A DNA stretch of 64,000 nucleotides. Origin: Megasphaera elsdenii (GTDB lineage: Bacteria; Bacillota; Negativicutes; Veillonellales; Megasphaeraceae). Under the pieces are notes generated by a model. It did not search any database and was not told the DNA's origin. It saw only the letters and a program-made list of their open reading frames with translations. Of the stretch, positions 1 to 7,991 are shown in pieces. Every line of letters starts with the position of its first letter. The first letter of the stretch is position 1. The DNA lies in NCBI RefSeq assembly GCF_020539865.1, contig NZ_JAJBQV010000007.1, positions 1 to 64,000 on the forward strand. The letters are read 5' to 3'. Both the position numbers and the translations under genes were made by a program.

Positions 1-66
1 TCCATGTATCAAACTTCTCAAGAATCTCCCGCTTCTATAAGCGGGAGAGGTTCAACTCCTTTATAG
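1..66 (+). mobile_element. Right end of an IS200/IS605-family element (omega-RNA-like hairpin)
   Basis: Bases 25-34 and 39-48 form a perfect 10-bp hairpin (CTCCCGCTT / AAGCGGGAG core, loop CTAT) framed by AAGAAT before and GGTTCAA after. A GC-rich hairpin in this setting is typical of the right end of tnpB-carrying IS200/IS605 elements, where the end also encodes the 3' scaffold of the TnpB guide RNA. The element itself lies outside the window. The ABC ATPase frame downstream is open only back to base 67 (TAG at 64-66), so the junction probably lies between about 56 and 67. This is recognition by eye, with no transposase seen. Confidence 0.5.
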
Positions 67-327
67 GGTAAACTGAATATGTTGCGGCGCCTGCAGCAAA
101 TGGGAATCGGCATCATCATGACCACCCATTTTCCTGACCAGGTACTGCACGTCGCCGACTGCGCGGCCATCCTGGCTGAAGGAAAAATCCAGGTAGTCGG
201 ACCTCCTGAAGACGTCATTACCGCAGAAAATCTGACCCGTCTATACCATATCCCCATCGCCATCTATGATGTCCCTGAAGCCCATCAAAAAATATGCCTG
301 CCTGTTGCGCCCGTAAGGGAGCTGTAG
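67..327 (+). pseudogene. ABC transporter ATP-binding protein, C-terminal remnant
   Basis: About 85 codons are open. They encode the end of an iron-siderophore/cobalamin type (FecE/BtuD-like) ABC ATPase. The switch region reads MTTHFPDQ, with the H-loop histidine, followed by the usual tail (ILAEGKIQVVGPPEDVI). Walker A, the Q-loop, the LSGGQ signature and Walker B are all missing, because the sequence upstream of about base 67 is the putative insertion-sequence end. An ATG at 79 has no convincing ribosome binding site and could not yield a working ATPase. I infer a gene truncated by insertion. Its intact 5' part may lie beyond the element. Confidence 0.7.
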
Positions 328-329
328 TA

Positions 330-361
330 CAAATCAAATATCAAACGTTTAACTTTAAACT
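330..361 (+). repeat. ATCAAAC/TTAAAC-rich tract before a terminator
   Basis: A short AT-rich run of CAAA-type words (caaatcaaatatcaaac, then tttaactttaaac) sits immediately 5' of the terminator at 363-417. Similar tracts precede terminators at 6921-6950 and 23992-24008 and flank the one at 37310-37346. Confidence 0.4.
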
Positions 362-362
362 C

Positions 363-417
363 AAAAAAGAGGCTGTCACATTATGCGTTTTTTGCTTAAT
401 GCGACAGCCTCTTTTTT
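363..417. terminator. Bidirectional rho-independent terminator
   Basis: A long stem pairs AAAAAAGAGGCTGTC (363-377) with GACAGCCTCTTTTTT (403-417). The pairing continues inward with CATTA/TAATG around a T-rich loop. With A and T tracts on both sides it can stop the ABC remnant (+) and the convergent phosphatase gene (-). Stem and loop are shared with hairpins at 29177 and 34393. Confidence 0.9.
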
Positions 418-427
418 ATCGGATATT

Positions 428-1963
428 TTACTTCCAAACGAGGAGGAGAGAAGCGCCGAATTCTTTTTTGAATTGTTTGCTCAGTTGTTTCATTTCGTAG
501 TCGGCTGCGTTGTAGGTCGAGCCCGGTGTCGTCGTGAGAATCATGACGGCGACGTTTTCGGCCAGCGTAACTTCGACATGAGTGACGATTTGTTCATACG
601 TCAGGTCCGACGCTTCGGCCAGGGCCAGGATGGTCGAGAGCTTGCGGATCATAATCCAGTCTTCAGCCGAGGCCATATTGGCATAGCGGTAGGCCCGGAT
701 GATCTTGCGGCTGATGCCGTGGTGGAAGCCGGCGATGAAGCCCGTAATGATCTGTTCGACCTGGGTCAGGCCGTAGAGTGGGGCGTGGGCGATCATAAAG
801 GCCGAGTGGCGGGCGTGGTCGTAGAAGTTGATGATCTTGCCTACGTCATGCATGCGGGCGGCTGTCTGCAATAAGAGGCGTTCCCGCGGGCCGTAGCCGT
901 GGAGAGGCTGGAGCTGGTCGAAGAGCTGCGTTGCGATGCGCGTGACCTGGTCGTAGTGGGCCTGGTTGATGATGACGCCGCTCAGGGTCCCGAGGAAGTT
1001 CTTGACGCTGAAGTCGAGGATGTCGTCGAAGCGAGGCGAGGGCAGATGGCAGTAGGAGGCATAATATTCATAGAACAAGCCTTCGCGGAGACCGCAGCCG
1101 CTGACGACCATTTCCGGGCTGCCCGTTATGTCGAAGATGGTCTTGATGACGGCGGCACCGGCGACGATGAGGTCTGACCGTTCGCTGGACAGGCCGGCGA
1201 TTTTCTTGCGGTTGGCACTGGTCCGCGTTGTAATTTTCTGGTACAGGTTTTGGAAGTGGTCTAAAGGTAAGATGTAGTTGTGGAGTTTCGGCAATTCGTA
1301 GTTCGTCGCCCGTTGATCCATTTTTGCGAAATTACGGGCTGTACCGCCGATGCCGACGATGGGCAGGTGGATATCCTGGATCCAAGGGATATCGGCCATT
1401 TTTTTGCGGACAAATTTCATCAGTCTGGCAATGGCTTCGGAATCAGGATTGCCTTGGGTACCGAATTTTTCAGTCAGTGTGACGGCGCCAATGGGAACCG
1501 ACAAGGAATGGGCGGCTTCTCCGTCACGGACTAAGGTCATTTCGACGCTGGCACCGCCTAAGTCGAAGATGAGAAAATCTTTCATGGCAATGGTGTTGAT
1601 GACGCCGAGATATCCTAAGTAGGCTTCCCGTTTGCCTGTAATGACGTCCATGGTAATGCCTGTTTCAGCATTGATGCGTTTCAAAAAGTCTTCGCCATTA
1701 CTGGCATTACGTACGGCTGCCGTTGCGACGGCCCGGCAGTTCTTGATGTCCATGACTTCCATAATGTGCTTATAGACGTGCAGGCAGGTCAAGGCCCGTT
1801 GCATACCTTCTTCACTGATTACGCCGGTCTGGCTCAGGCCGTGGCCCAGACGGATGGCCTCTTTTTCCTGGTAGAGCAGGGAGTAAGCGTGGTTGTCGGC
1901 AATCTGCATGACGACAAAGCGGATGGAGTTAGAGCCCATATCGATGATGGCTAATTTTTCCAT
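428..1963 (-). CDS. ppx: Exopolyphosphatase / pppGpp phosphatase, Ppx/GppA family with C-terminal HD domain
   Basis: This 511-residue protein should hydrolyse terminal phosphates of polyphosphate and/or convert pppGpp to ppGpp. The ASKHA-fold motifs are intact: IDMGSNSIRF at the N-terminus (phosphate 1 loop), FDLGGASVEM near residue 145 (phosphate 2) and VGIGGTARN near 210. The C-terminal half carries an HD-type helical domain with MHDVGKI. I chose the ATG at 1963 because GAGG lies 6 bases upstream; an ATG four codons earlier overlaps that site. The gene is transcribed away from a second, degenerate homologue and ppk1, with a shared 183-bp intergenic region. Polyphosphate and pppGpp substrates cannot be separated by sequence alone. 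Confidence 0.9.
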   Translation of the reverse strand: MEKLAIIDMGSNSIRFVVMQIADNHAYSLLYQEKEAIRLGHGLSQTGVISEEGMQRALTCLHVYKHIMEVMDIKNCRAVATAAVRNASNGEDFLKRINAETGITMDVITGKREAYLGYLGVINTIAMKDFLIFDLGGASVEMTLVRDGEAAHSLSVPIGAVTLTEKFGTQGNPDSEAIARLMKFVRKKMADIPWIQDIHLPIVGIGGTARNFAKMDQRATNYELPKLHNYILPLDHFQNLYQKITTRTSANRKKIAGLSSERSDLIVAGAAVIKTIFDITGSPEMVVSGCGLREGLFYEYYASYCHLPSPRFDDILDFSVKNFLGTLSGVIINQAHYDQVTRIATQLFDQLQPLHGYGPRERLLLQTAARMHDVGKIINFYDHARHSAFMIAHAPLYGLTQVEQIITGFIAGFHHGISRKIIRAYRYANMASAEDWIMIRKLSTILALAEASDLTYEQIVTHVEVTLAENVAVMILTTTPGSTYNAADYEMKQLSKQFKKEFGASLLLVWK

Positions 1964-1975
1964 GGTATACCTCAT

Positions 1976-2134
1976 TTCTGCGGATGCTTATCAAGTTTAT
2001 CGTTTGCTTTATTCATTATACTACAGAATAGAGCGGCATGCCGAAAGTTTTTACAAAAAATATACATATATATGGTGACTTTCATGTATAATAAGAAGAG
2101 TATCAGCTAGACAGCAACTATATCGTCAAGAAAA
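1976..2134. promoter_or_regulatory. Divergent promoter region between the two Ppx-like genes
   Basis: The plus strand has TATAAT at 2087-2092, about 55 bases before the degenerate Ppx gene, without a good -35 box. On the minus strand a TATAAT reads from 2020 back to 2015 for the ppx gene, also with a weak -35. Both promoters are inferred from -10 boxes only. Confidence 0.45.
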
Positions 2135-2146
2135 GTGGGGAGAGTA

Positions 2147-3691
2147 ATGGAAAAACAAACCCGGAATGTTTTCGGCATCATCCATATCGGGACGGTCAAT
2201 ATGACCTTGAAGGTCATCGCCTACTCGTCGTTAGATGATATGGAAATCATCGAAAACGTATCCCGAGAAGTAAAATATGGGGAAACGGTCTTCCAGCGCC
2301 ATCACGTCAGTTTTCAGTCCCTGAACGAGATCTGTCAGGTCCTGCTGGGATTCCGCCAGCTCCTTTGCGACTATGATGTCAAAGATGTCCGTGTCTTGTC
2401 GACGACAGCCATCAGCGAGGCGGACAATTTGATCAGCGTCCTCGATCAGATCCATATCCGTACGGGCTTTGACGTCGAAGTCATCCACATGACTAAGGAA
2501 ATCTATTACAAGTTCTTTGGTCTTTATTATAATGTATTGAAAGGGCAATTCAATTTTGCCGATAAAGCCGTCATGCTCTTGGATATTACGTCTGGCGGCG
2601 TCGGCCTGACCTGTTGGAAATCGGACCGCCTCTTGTTCCAGCAGAACATCCACATCGGGTCCTTGCGCATCTTGGAAAATTTCACGGAAAAGCAGCGCGA
2701 TGAACTGACTTTCCCGACGGCTGTGCGCGAATATATTTATGGCACCCTTTATCCACTCTGGAAAGGCGTCCAGCAGTATGATATCAAGTATATCGTCTTG
2801 TCCGGCCGAGGGGCTAATTTGGTAGCACGCCTTATGGGCAAGACCAGTGAAAAAGGCCTCTTCTTGATTACGCCAGATGAACTGCGCCAGTTCGTCTATT
2901 CTTTCCGCGGTGTCACACCGTTCAAGCTCATGAAGCGCTTCGGTTTGTCCCAGAACCTGGCCAATGTCATCATGCCGACGATTCTCTTGTATTATGAACT
3001 GTTGCGCATCGTAGACATCGACATGCTGGTCGTCATGCCGACGACTTTCACCGAAGGCTATACCATGCATTATGTCGCCGAAAAGACGCATAACGATTAT
3101 ATGGCCCACCTCCAGAGCCTGCTCCTGGATATGATGCGCCGCTTGTCCAAGAAATACTTGTCCGATTCTGTCCATTCTGCCCGCATCGAAGAATACTGCA
3201 ACGTCCTCTTTCAGGCGTTGTACCAGTTCATCGGCCTCGATTACAGCTATAATTATCTGCTCCGCCTGGCTGCGATTTTCCATGAAACGGGGAAGTTCAT
3301 CAATATCCGCAAGCATAATCTCTGTACGTACAACCTCATCAAGGAAACGGACTTATTCGGTTTATCTGATGGGGAAAAGGAAGTCCTGGCCGCCGTCCTC
3401 TACTATGCCTTTGATGGCACCTTGCACGAAGCGTCGCCAGTCTATCATGCCTTGACGCCGCGGCAGAAGGTCATTACAGCGAAATTGACGGCGATTTTCC
3501 GCCTGGCCGATTCGCTCGATAAGAGCCATTTAGGGAAAATCAGTTCCATCCGGGCGGAACTTAAAGAGGATGAACTCGTCGTCTATTATACGGCCGACGC
3601 CGATATTTCTTTGGAACGCTGGACGTATTTGAAAATGGCCGTCGACTTTTCCGAAGTTTTTGGCATTTCGACGAAATTAGTGAAAGGATAA
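2147..3691 (+). CDS. Degenerate Ppx/GppA-family protein with HD-like domain, upstream of ppk1
   Basis: At 514 residues it has the same length and domain order as the ppx product (actin-like Ppx/GppA fold, then HD-type helices), but its catalytic loops are altered. The first phosphate loop reads IIHIGTVNMTLKV where active enzymes have DxGSNSxR. The second reads LDITSGGVGLT instead of DLGGGS. The HD motif reads FHETGKF. I infer a protein that binds rather than hydrolyses, perhaps sensing nucleotide or polyphosphate. The ATG at 2147 is preferred over a GTG at 2135, because GGGGAGAG lies just before it. It ends 7 bases before ppk1, so the two are surely cotranscribed. Confidence 0.8.
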   Translation: MEKQTRNVFGIIHIGTVNMTLKVIAYSSLDDMEIIENVSREVKYGETVFQRHHVSFQSLNEICQVLLGFRQLLCDYDVKDVRVLSTTAISEADNLISVLDQIHIRTGFDVEVIHMTKEIYYKFFGLYYNVLKGQFNFADKAVMLLDITSGGVGLTCWKSDRLLFQQNIHIGSLRILENFTEKQRDELTFPTAVREYIYGTLYPLWKGVQQYDIKYIVLSGRGANLVARLMGKTSEKGLFLITPDELRQFVYSFRGVTPFKLMKRFGLSQNLANVIMPTILLYYELLRIVDIDMLVVMPTTFTEGYTMHYVAEKTHNDYMAHLQSLLLDMMRRLSKKYLSDSVHSARIEEYCNVLFQALYQFIGLDYSYNYLLRLAAIFHETGKFINIRKHNLCTYNLIKETDLFGLSDGEKEVLAAVLYYAFDGTLHEASPVYHALTPRQKVITAKLTAIFRLADSLDKSHLGKISSIRAELKEDELVVYYTADADISLERWTYLKMAVDFSEVFGISTKLVKG

Positions 3692-3698
3692 GATAATC

Positions 3699-5855
3699 AT
3701 GGCAGATTTTACTGATGCTCAATATTTTTTAAATCGTGAATGTACATGGGTCAAATTCAATGAACGGGTTCTGCGCGAAGCTATCGTCCCATCCAACCCG
3801 CTGCTGGAACAGCTGAATTTCATTGCCATCGCTGCATCGAATCTGGATGAATTCTTCATGATCCGTGTCGCCGGCGTCAAGCACCTCGTCGAAAGTGGTG
3901 TCAAGCACATCGACATTGCCGGCATGACGCCGCAGGAACAGTTCGAGGCCATCCAGTCCATGGTCCATAAACTGGTCAGCGACCAGTATCGCTACTATGA
4001 AGATATCCAGCAGAAGCTGCAGGCCCATGGCCTGCACTTCATCGGTGTCGATGCCCTCGATGATGATCAGCGTCTGTGGTTGGAAAGCTTCTTTGAACGG
4101 GAAATCTACCCTGTCGTTACGCCTATGGCCGTTGATTCCAGCCATCCTTTTCCGTTTTTGTCCAGCCTGAACCTGAACTTGGCCGTTCTCTTGCGCCGCA
4201 AACAGGGGGACCGCTCGGTCAAGACGGCTATCCTGCCGGTTCCGACGTCGGTCATCGACCGCATCATCAAGGTCCCAGACAGCGTTTCGCCGGCCGGCAA
4301 GCAGCATGAAGGCCATCAGTTCCTCTTCTTGGAAGACGTCATCGCCGCTTATGCAGAACGATTCTTCCTGGGCTGCGATATTCTGGAAGTCGAACCGTTC
4401 CGCGTCACTCGCGACGCTGACTTGGATATTGATGATGATGCGGAAGACCTCCTGATGGAAGTCGAAAAGAGCCTGAAGAAGCGCCGAAAAGGGGCGGCTG
4501 TTCGTTTGGAACTAGCCGCTTCGTCGTCGCGCATGATCCGCGATTTCCTGCGCGATGAACTGCAGCTTGAAGAACGGGACATCTATTCGATTCCAGGTCC
4601 TTTGGACTGCAAGGTCTTCTTTTCCTTTGTCGGCATCGATGGTTATGACGACCTGCACTATCCGCCAGTGAAACCGCAGCCGTCGTCCGAACTGGCCGCT
4701 ATCGACGCGCCTGATTTCTGGTCGGCCATTGCCGAACGGGACGTCATGGTCCATCATCCCTATGAAACTTTTGAAACGGTAGAACACTTCATCCAGCTGG
4801 CCGCAACGGATCCCCATGTCCTGGCCATCAAACAGACGCTCTACCGCGTCAGCAGCAAGTCGCCGATTATCGCTGCCCTGGCCCAGGCCGCAGAAAACGG
4901 CAAACAGGTCACGGTCTTCATGGAAGTCAAGGCCCGTTTCGATGAAGAAAATAATATCCACATGGCCCGCAAGCTGGAAAAAGCCGGCTGCCATGTCATT
5001 TACGGCATTATGGGGCTCAAGACCCATTCCAAGATTACCCTCGTCGTCCGCCGCGAATCAGACGGCATCCGCCGTTACGTCCACTTGGCGACGGGCAATT
5101 ACAATGGGAAGACAGCCCGTATCTATACGGATGTCGGCATCTTGACGGCCAATACCCTCATCGGTGTCGATGCGTCGGCCTTCTTCAACCTCTTATCGGG
5201 GTATTCCGATCCTCCCCAGTGGAATAAACTGGCCGTTGCGCCGCTTAACTTGCGGGAAACGATTTATCAGGAAATCGACCAGGAAATCGCCCAGGCCAAG
5301 GCGGGCAAGAAAGCCCTTATCGTGGCCAAGATGAACTCCCTCCTCGATAAGTACGTCATCGCTAAGCTCTATGAAGCATCGGCGGCTGGCGTCAAGATCC
5401 GCCTCATCGTCCGTGGCATTTGTGTTATCCGCCCGGGCCTGCCTGGCATCAGCGACAATATCGAAGTTCACAGCATCGTCGGCCGCTTCCTGGAACACAG
5501 CCGCTTGTTCTACTTCTACAACGGCGGCAAGGAAGACGTCTTTATTTCCTCGGCAGACTGGATGCCGCGCAACCTCAACGAACGCGTCGAATTGATGACG
5601 CCTGTCGAATTCCCGCCTCATAAGGAACGGATTAAACGCATCTTGAAAGTATACTTCGACGACAACGTTAAGGCCTATGCCATGAACAGCGACGGCTCGT
5701 ACCGTTACTTGGCAGACGAACGCAAGGGCAAACCTGTCAATGCCCAGGATACTTGCCAGCGCGAAGCGGGACGGCTAGCGTCAGAACGGAAAAAGGCAGC
5801 CCACCAGTTCCGCAATGTTGTCTTGCGTCCGCGTCCTGCTGAAGAAGACAAGTAA
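3699..5855 (+). CDS. ppk1: Polyphosphate kinase 1
   Basis: At 718 residues this is full length for PPK1, which reversibly transfers the gamma phosphate of ATP onto polyphosphate chains. The N-terminal domain contains the family hallmark SNLDEFFMIRV. The two phospholipase-D-like catalytic domains carry the expected histidines, in GLKTHSKI (about residue 442) and in FLEHSR (about residue 600). It follows the degenerate Ppx homologue by 7 bases, and the genuine phosphatase gene is divergent, so synthesis and breakdown genes are neighbours. The basic C-terminal tail after residue 690 is low complexity. Confidence 0.97.
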   Translation: MADFTDAQYFLNRECTWVKFNERVLREAIVPSNPLLEQLNFIAIAASNLDEFFMIRVAGVKHLVESGVKHIDIAGMTPQEQFEAIQSMVHKLVSDQYRYYEDIQQKLQAHGLHFIGVDALDDDQRLWLESFFEREIYPVVTPMAVDSSHPFPFLSSLNLNLAVLLRRKQGDRSVKTAILPVPTSVIDRIIKVPDSVSPAGKQHEGHQFLFLEDVIAAYAERFFLGCDILEVEPFRVTRDADLDIDDDAEDLLMEVEKSLKKRRKGAAVRLELAASSSRMIRDFLRDELQLEERDIYSIPGPLDCKVFFSFVGIDGYDDLHYPPVKPQPSSELAAIDAPDFWSAIAERDVMVHHPYETFETVEHFIQLAATDPHVLAIKQTLYRVSSKSPIIAALAQAAENGKQVTVFMEVKARFDEENNIHMARKLEKAGCHVIYGIMGLKTHSKITLVVRRESDGIRRYVHLATGNYNGKTARIYTDVGILTANTLIGVDASAFFNLLSGYSDPPQWNKLAVAPLNLRETIYQEIDQEIAQAKAGKKALIVAKMNSLLDKYVIAKLYEASAAGVKIRLIVRGICVIRPGLPGISDNIEVHSIVGRFLEHSRLFYFYNGGKEDVFISSADWMPRNLNERVELMTPVEFPPHKERIKRILKVYFDDNVKAYAMNSDGSYRYLADERKGKPVNAQDTCQREAGRLASERKKAAHQFRNVVLRPRPAEEDK

Positions 5856-5856
5856 A

Positions 5857-5885
5857 TTGACAATCATGTCGGCCTTTGTTACAAT
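5857..5885 (+). promoter_or_regulatory. Sigma-70 type promoter for the G5/3D protein gene
   Basis: TTGACA (5857-5862), a 17-base spacer and TACAAT (5880-5885). It begins just after the ppk1 stop codon and drives the gene at 5913. Confidence 0.85.
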
Positions 5886-5912
5886 GAAAAGAAAAGCACT
5901 AGGAGGCATGGC

Positions 5913-6920
5913 ATGGACTGGAAACGATTCAGCATGACTGGATTCAAGAATAAACGACCGATTACACGAATGTACGCCACGATGATTGCCTTATTAGTCA
6001 TCGTGTCCCTGACGGGGTTCATCGACCGGGGGAAATCCGTGACCCTCGTTGCCGATGGCGAGACCCGGCAGGTATATACGCAAGCTGTCAATGCAAGGGC
6101 ATTGATGCGGGAAAATAATATAGATATTGGTGATTACGATGAAATCGATGTCTCGACGCAGAAGCTCGACGACGGCAGTTACGTCAAAGTGCGCCGGGCT
6201 ATTCCGGTCACTTTGGAATACCGCGGACAGACTCAGGAAGTCTATACGGCTAAGCACAATTCCCAGGAAGTAGCCGAACAGTACGGCTATAATAAGGAAA
6301 AGTACCGTCCTTATGGCGACGTCCAGAAGCCTCTCCAAGCAGGTCAGCATATCGTCATCGGCCACGTGTCGCGCAAGACCATTACAGAAGATGAAGTCGT
6401 CCCTTATGCTATCGAAAGCATTCCTGATGAAACGCTGGGCCAAGGCGAAGAAAAAGTCATCCAAGAAGGGCAGAATGGCCGTAAGCGGGTCAAATTGAAC
6501 ATCGTCAGCGTCGACGGCCAGGTCGCTGATAAGGAAACGGTGTCGACGGAACTCATTTCGGAAATGCAGCCGCTGATCCGCAAAGTCGGTACGAAAGAAA
6601 CCGTTGAAATCAACACCAGCACAGGCGATGTATCCCACTACCAGAAAATCATTACCATGGAAGCCACGGCCTATTTGCCGACTGATGGCGATGGCCAGTG
6701 TATCACCCGGATGGGGACTCGGGCTCGTTACGGTGTCGTCGCCGTCGACCCCAACGTCATTCCATTGGGTTCGACCGTCTTCATCCCTGGCTATGGCGTT
6801 GCCCGGGCGGAAGATACAGGCGGAGCCATCCTCGGCAACCGCATCGACCTCTGTATGGAAGACTACGATGCCTGCATGAATTTCGGCCGCCGCACCGTAC
6901 CGGTCTATATTCTGAATTAA
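5913..6920 (+). CDS. Cell-wall protein with DUF348, G5 and 3D domains (YabE/YocH-like)
   Basis: This 335-residue protein has one N-terminal membrane anchor or uncleaved signal (about residues 20-38, ATMIALLVIVSLTGFI). It is followed by a ubiquitin-like DUF348 segment (SVTLVADGETRQVYT), a second such repeat, a G5 domain around 170-230 and a C-terminal 3D domain. The 3D domain shows MEATAYLP, GVVAVDPNVIPLGS, AEDTGGAI and IDLCM. That architecture is the Firmicute stationary-phase or resuscitation-type muralytic family (YabE, YuiC), with lytic-transglycosylase-like 3D domains. It acts outside the cytoplasmic membrane. AGGAGG lies 6 bases before the ATG. The exact enzymatic activity is inferred. 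Confidence 0.88.
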   Translation: MDWKRFSMTGFKNKRPITRMYATMIALLVIVSLTGFIDRGKSVTLVADGETRQVYTQAVNARALMRENNIDIGDYDEIDVSTQKLDDGSYVKVRRAIPVTLEYRGQTQEVYTAKHNSQEVAEQYGYNKEKYRPYGDVQKPLQAGQHIVIGHVSRKTITEDEVVPYAIESIPDETLGQGEEKVIQEGQNGRKRVKLNIVSVDGQVADKETVSTELISEMQPLIRKVGTKETVEINTSTGDVSHYQKIITMEATAYLPTDGDGQCITRMGTRARYGVVAVDPNVIPLGSTVFIPGYGVARAEDTGGAILGNRIDLCMEDYDACMNFGRRTVPVYILN

Positions 6921-6950
6921 CATCAAACTTTCAACTTCAAACTTCAAACA
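6921..6950 (+). repeat. CATCAAAC/CTTCAAAC tandem tract
   Basis: Four imperfect copies of a 7-8 base word (catcaaac, tttcaac, ttcaaac, ttcaaac) lie directly after a stop codon and just 5' of a terminator hairpin. It is one of several such tracts in the window. Confidence 0.45.
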
Positions 6951-6957
6951 CGTCCGC

Positions 6958-6995
6958 AAGGGCAGGCATTGAAAAAATGCTTGCCCTTGTTTGTC
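6958..6995 (+). terminator. Rho-independent terminator
   Basis: A 13-bp stem pairs AAGGGCAGGCATT (6958-6970) with AATGCTTGCCCTT (6976-6988), loop GAAAA, followed by a T-rich tail. Its 3' arm contains the -35 box of the rpsB promoter. Confidence 0.8.
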
Positions 6996-7009
6996 ATATA
7001 TGCTATAAT
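6981..7009 (+). promoter_or_regulatory. rpsB promoter with extended -10
   Basis: TTGCCC (6981-6986), a 17-base spacer and TGCTATAAT, with TATAAT at 7004-7009. The -35 lies in the 3' arm of the upstream terminator. Transcription would begin near 7016, leaving a leader of about 120 bases. Confidence 0.75.
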
Positions 7010-7015
7010 GTCAAA

Positions 7016-7138
7016 GGTTTGAATATCAAACCCTAAAATACACACGCTTGGCGAGCTCAGCACTGTGCCCGTTCCCCGTGGGGAAGGGTGAAGATGAGCG
7101 ATGACCGGGCGGAGGAAAAAACAGGAGGAATTACAATT
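7016..7138 (+). promoter_or_regulatory. Structured 5' leader of rpsB, candidate ribosomal-protein autoregulatory element
   Basis: The leader begins with a perfect hairpin (GGTTTGA ATA TCAAACC, 7016-7032). It then has a compact GC-rich structure in which TTCCCC/GGGGAA is nested within GCCCG (about 7068) and CGGGC (about 7107), ending at the AGGAGG ribosome binding site. rpsB is autoregulated through leader structures in other bacteria. This leader matches no family I can name, so the regulatory role is inference. Confidence 0.45.
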
Positions 7139-7882
7139 ATGGCAGTAGTATCTATGAAACAATTATTGGAAGCCGGCGTTCATTTCGGTCATCAGACCCG
7201 CCGTTGGAACCCGAAGATGGCTCGCTTCATCTTCACTGAACGTAACGGTATCTACATCATCGACTTGCAGAAAACCGTTAAGAAAATGGACGAAGCTTAC
7301 AATTTTGTCCGCGACCTGGCTGCTGAAGGCGGCAAAGTCCTCTTCGTAGGCACGAAAAAACAGGCTCAGGAATCTATTAAAAATGAAGCAGAACGTTGCA
7401 ACCAGTACTTCGTCAACGAACGCTGGCTCGGCGGTATGCTCACCAACTTCCAGACCATCGAAAAGCGCGTAAAACGCTTGAAGACCTTGGAAAAACAGGC
7501 TGAAGACGGCACGTTCGAAATCTTGCCGAAGAAAGAAGTTACACTCCTCAAACATGAAATGGAAAAACTTCAGAAATACCTCGGCGGTATCAAAGACATG
7601 AAGAAACTTCCGGATGCTCTCTTCATCATCGACCCGAAAAAAGAAGAAATCGCTGTTTCTGAAGCCCGCAAACTTCACATCCCCATCATCGCTACGGTTG
7701 ACACCAACTGCGATCCCGATGTCATCGACTATCCGATTCCGGCTAACGATGACGCTATCCGCGCCGTCAAACTCTTGACCGGCAAAATCGCTGACGCTGT
7801 CCTCGAAGGCAACCAGGGCGAACAGAATGAAGAAGGCGCCGCTGAAGGTGCTGAAGCCGCTGAAGAAAAAGCAGCAGAATAA
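7139..7882 (+). CDS. rpsB: 30S ribosomal protein S2
   Basis: This 247-residue protein is the small-subunit component that binds near the S1 site and helps load mRNA. It shows the S2 signatures [20 protein letters not shown] and [13 protein letters not shown]. The last ~20 residues are an acidic Glu/Ala tail. The start at 7139 follows AGGAGG with an 8-base gap; an ATG in frame at 7088 lies within the structured leader and would add a non-conserved extension. It heads the rpsB-tsf pair, the near-universal gene order. Confidence 0.98.
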   Translation: MAVVSMKQLLEAGVHFGHQTRRWNPKMARFIFTERNGIYIIDLQKTVKKMDEAYNFVRDLAAEGGKVLFVGTKKQAQESIKNEAERCNQYFVNERWLGGMLTNFQTIEKRVKRLKTLEKQAEDGTFEILPKKEVTLLKHEMEKLQKYLGGIKDMKKLPDALFIIDPKKEEIAVSEARKLHIPIIATVDTNCDPDVIDYPIPANDDAIRAVKLLTGKIADAVLEGNQGEQNEEGAAEGAEAAEEKAAE

Positions 7883-7920
7883 GATTACTCGTTCTTTGAG
7901 AACTGAATGGTTATTATAGG

Positions 7921-7952
7921 AAGGTAAGGAGCCTTTGCTTCTTACCTTTCTT
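7921..7952 (+). terminator. Hairpin between rpsB and tsf (attenuator or weak terminator)
   Basis: A 12-bp stem (AAGGTAAGGAGC / GCTTCTTACCTT, one G-T pair, loop CTTT) followed by a short TCTTC rather than a long T run. It would reduce rather than abolish read-through. A TATAAT at 7960-7965 might give tsf its own start, but no good -35 is seen. Confidence 0.65.
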
Positions 7953-7991
7953 CAAACTGTATAATTCACATTACTTTTAGGAGGAATACTC

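Noticed and set aside
2231..3316. A 361-codon open frame on the minus strand
   Set aside because: It lies wholly within the plus-strand Ppx homologue, has no family likeness and no ribosome binding site. It is a by-product of strong codon bias.
5994..6959. A 321-codon minus-strand frame over the G5/3D protein gene
   Set aside because: The plus-strand frame has a promoter, a ribosome binding site and three recognised domains; the antisense frame has none.
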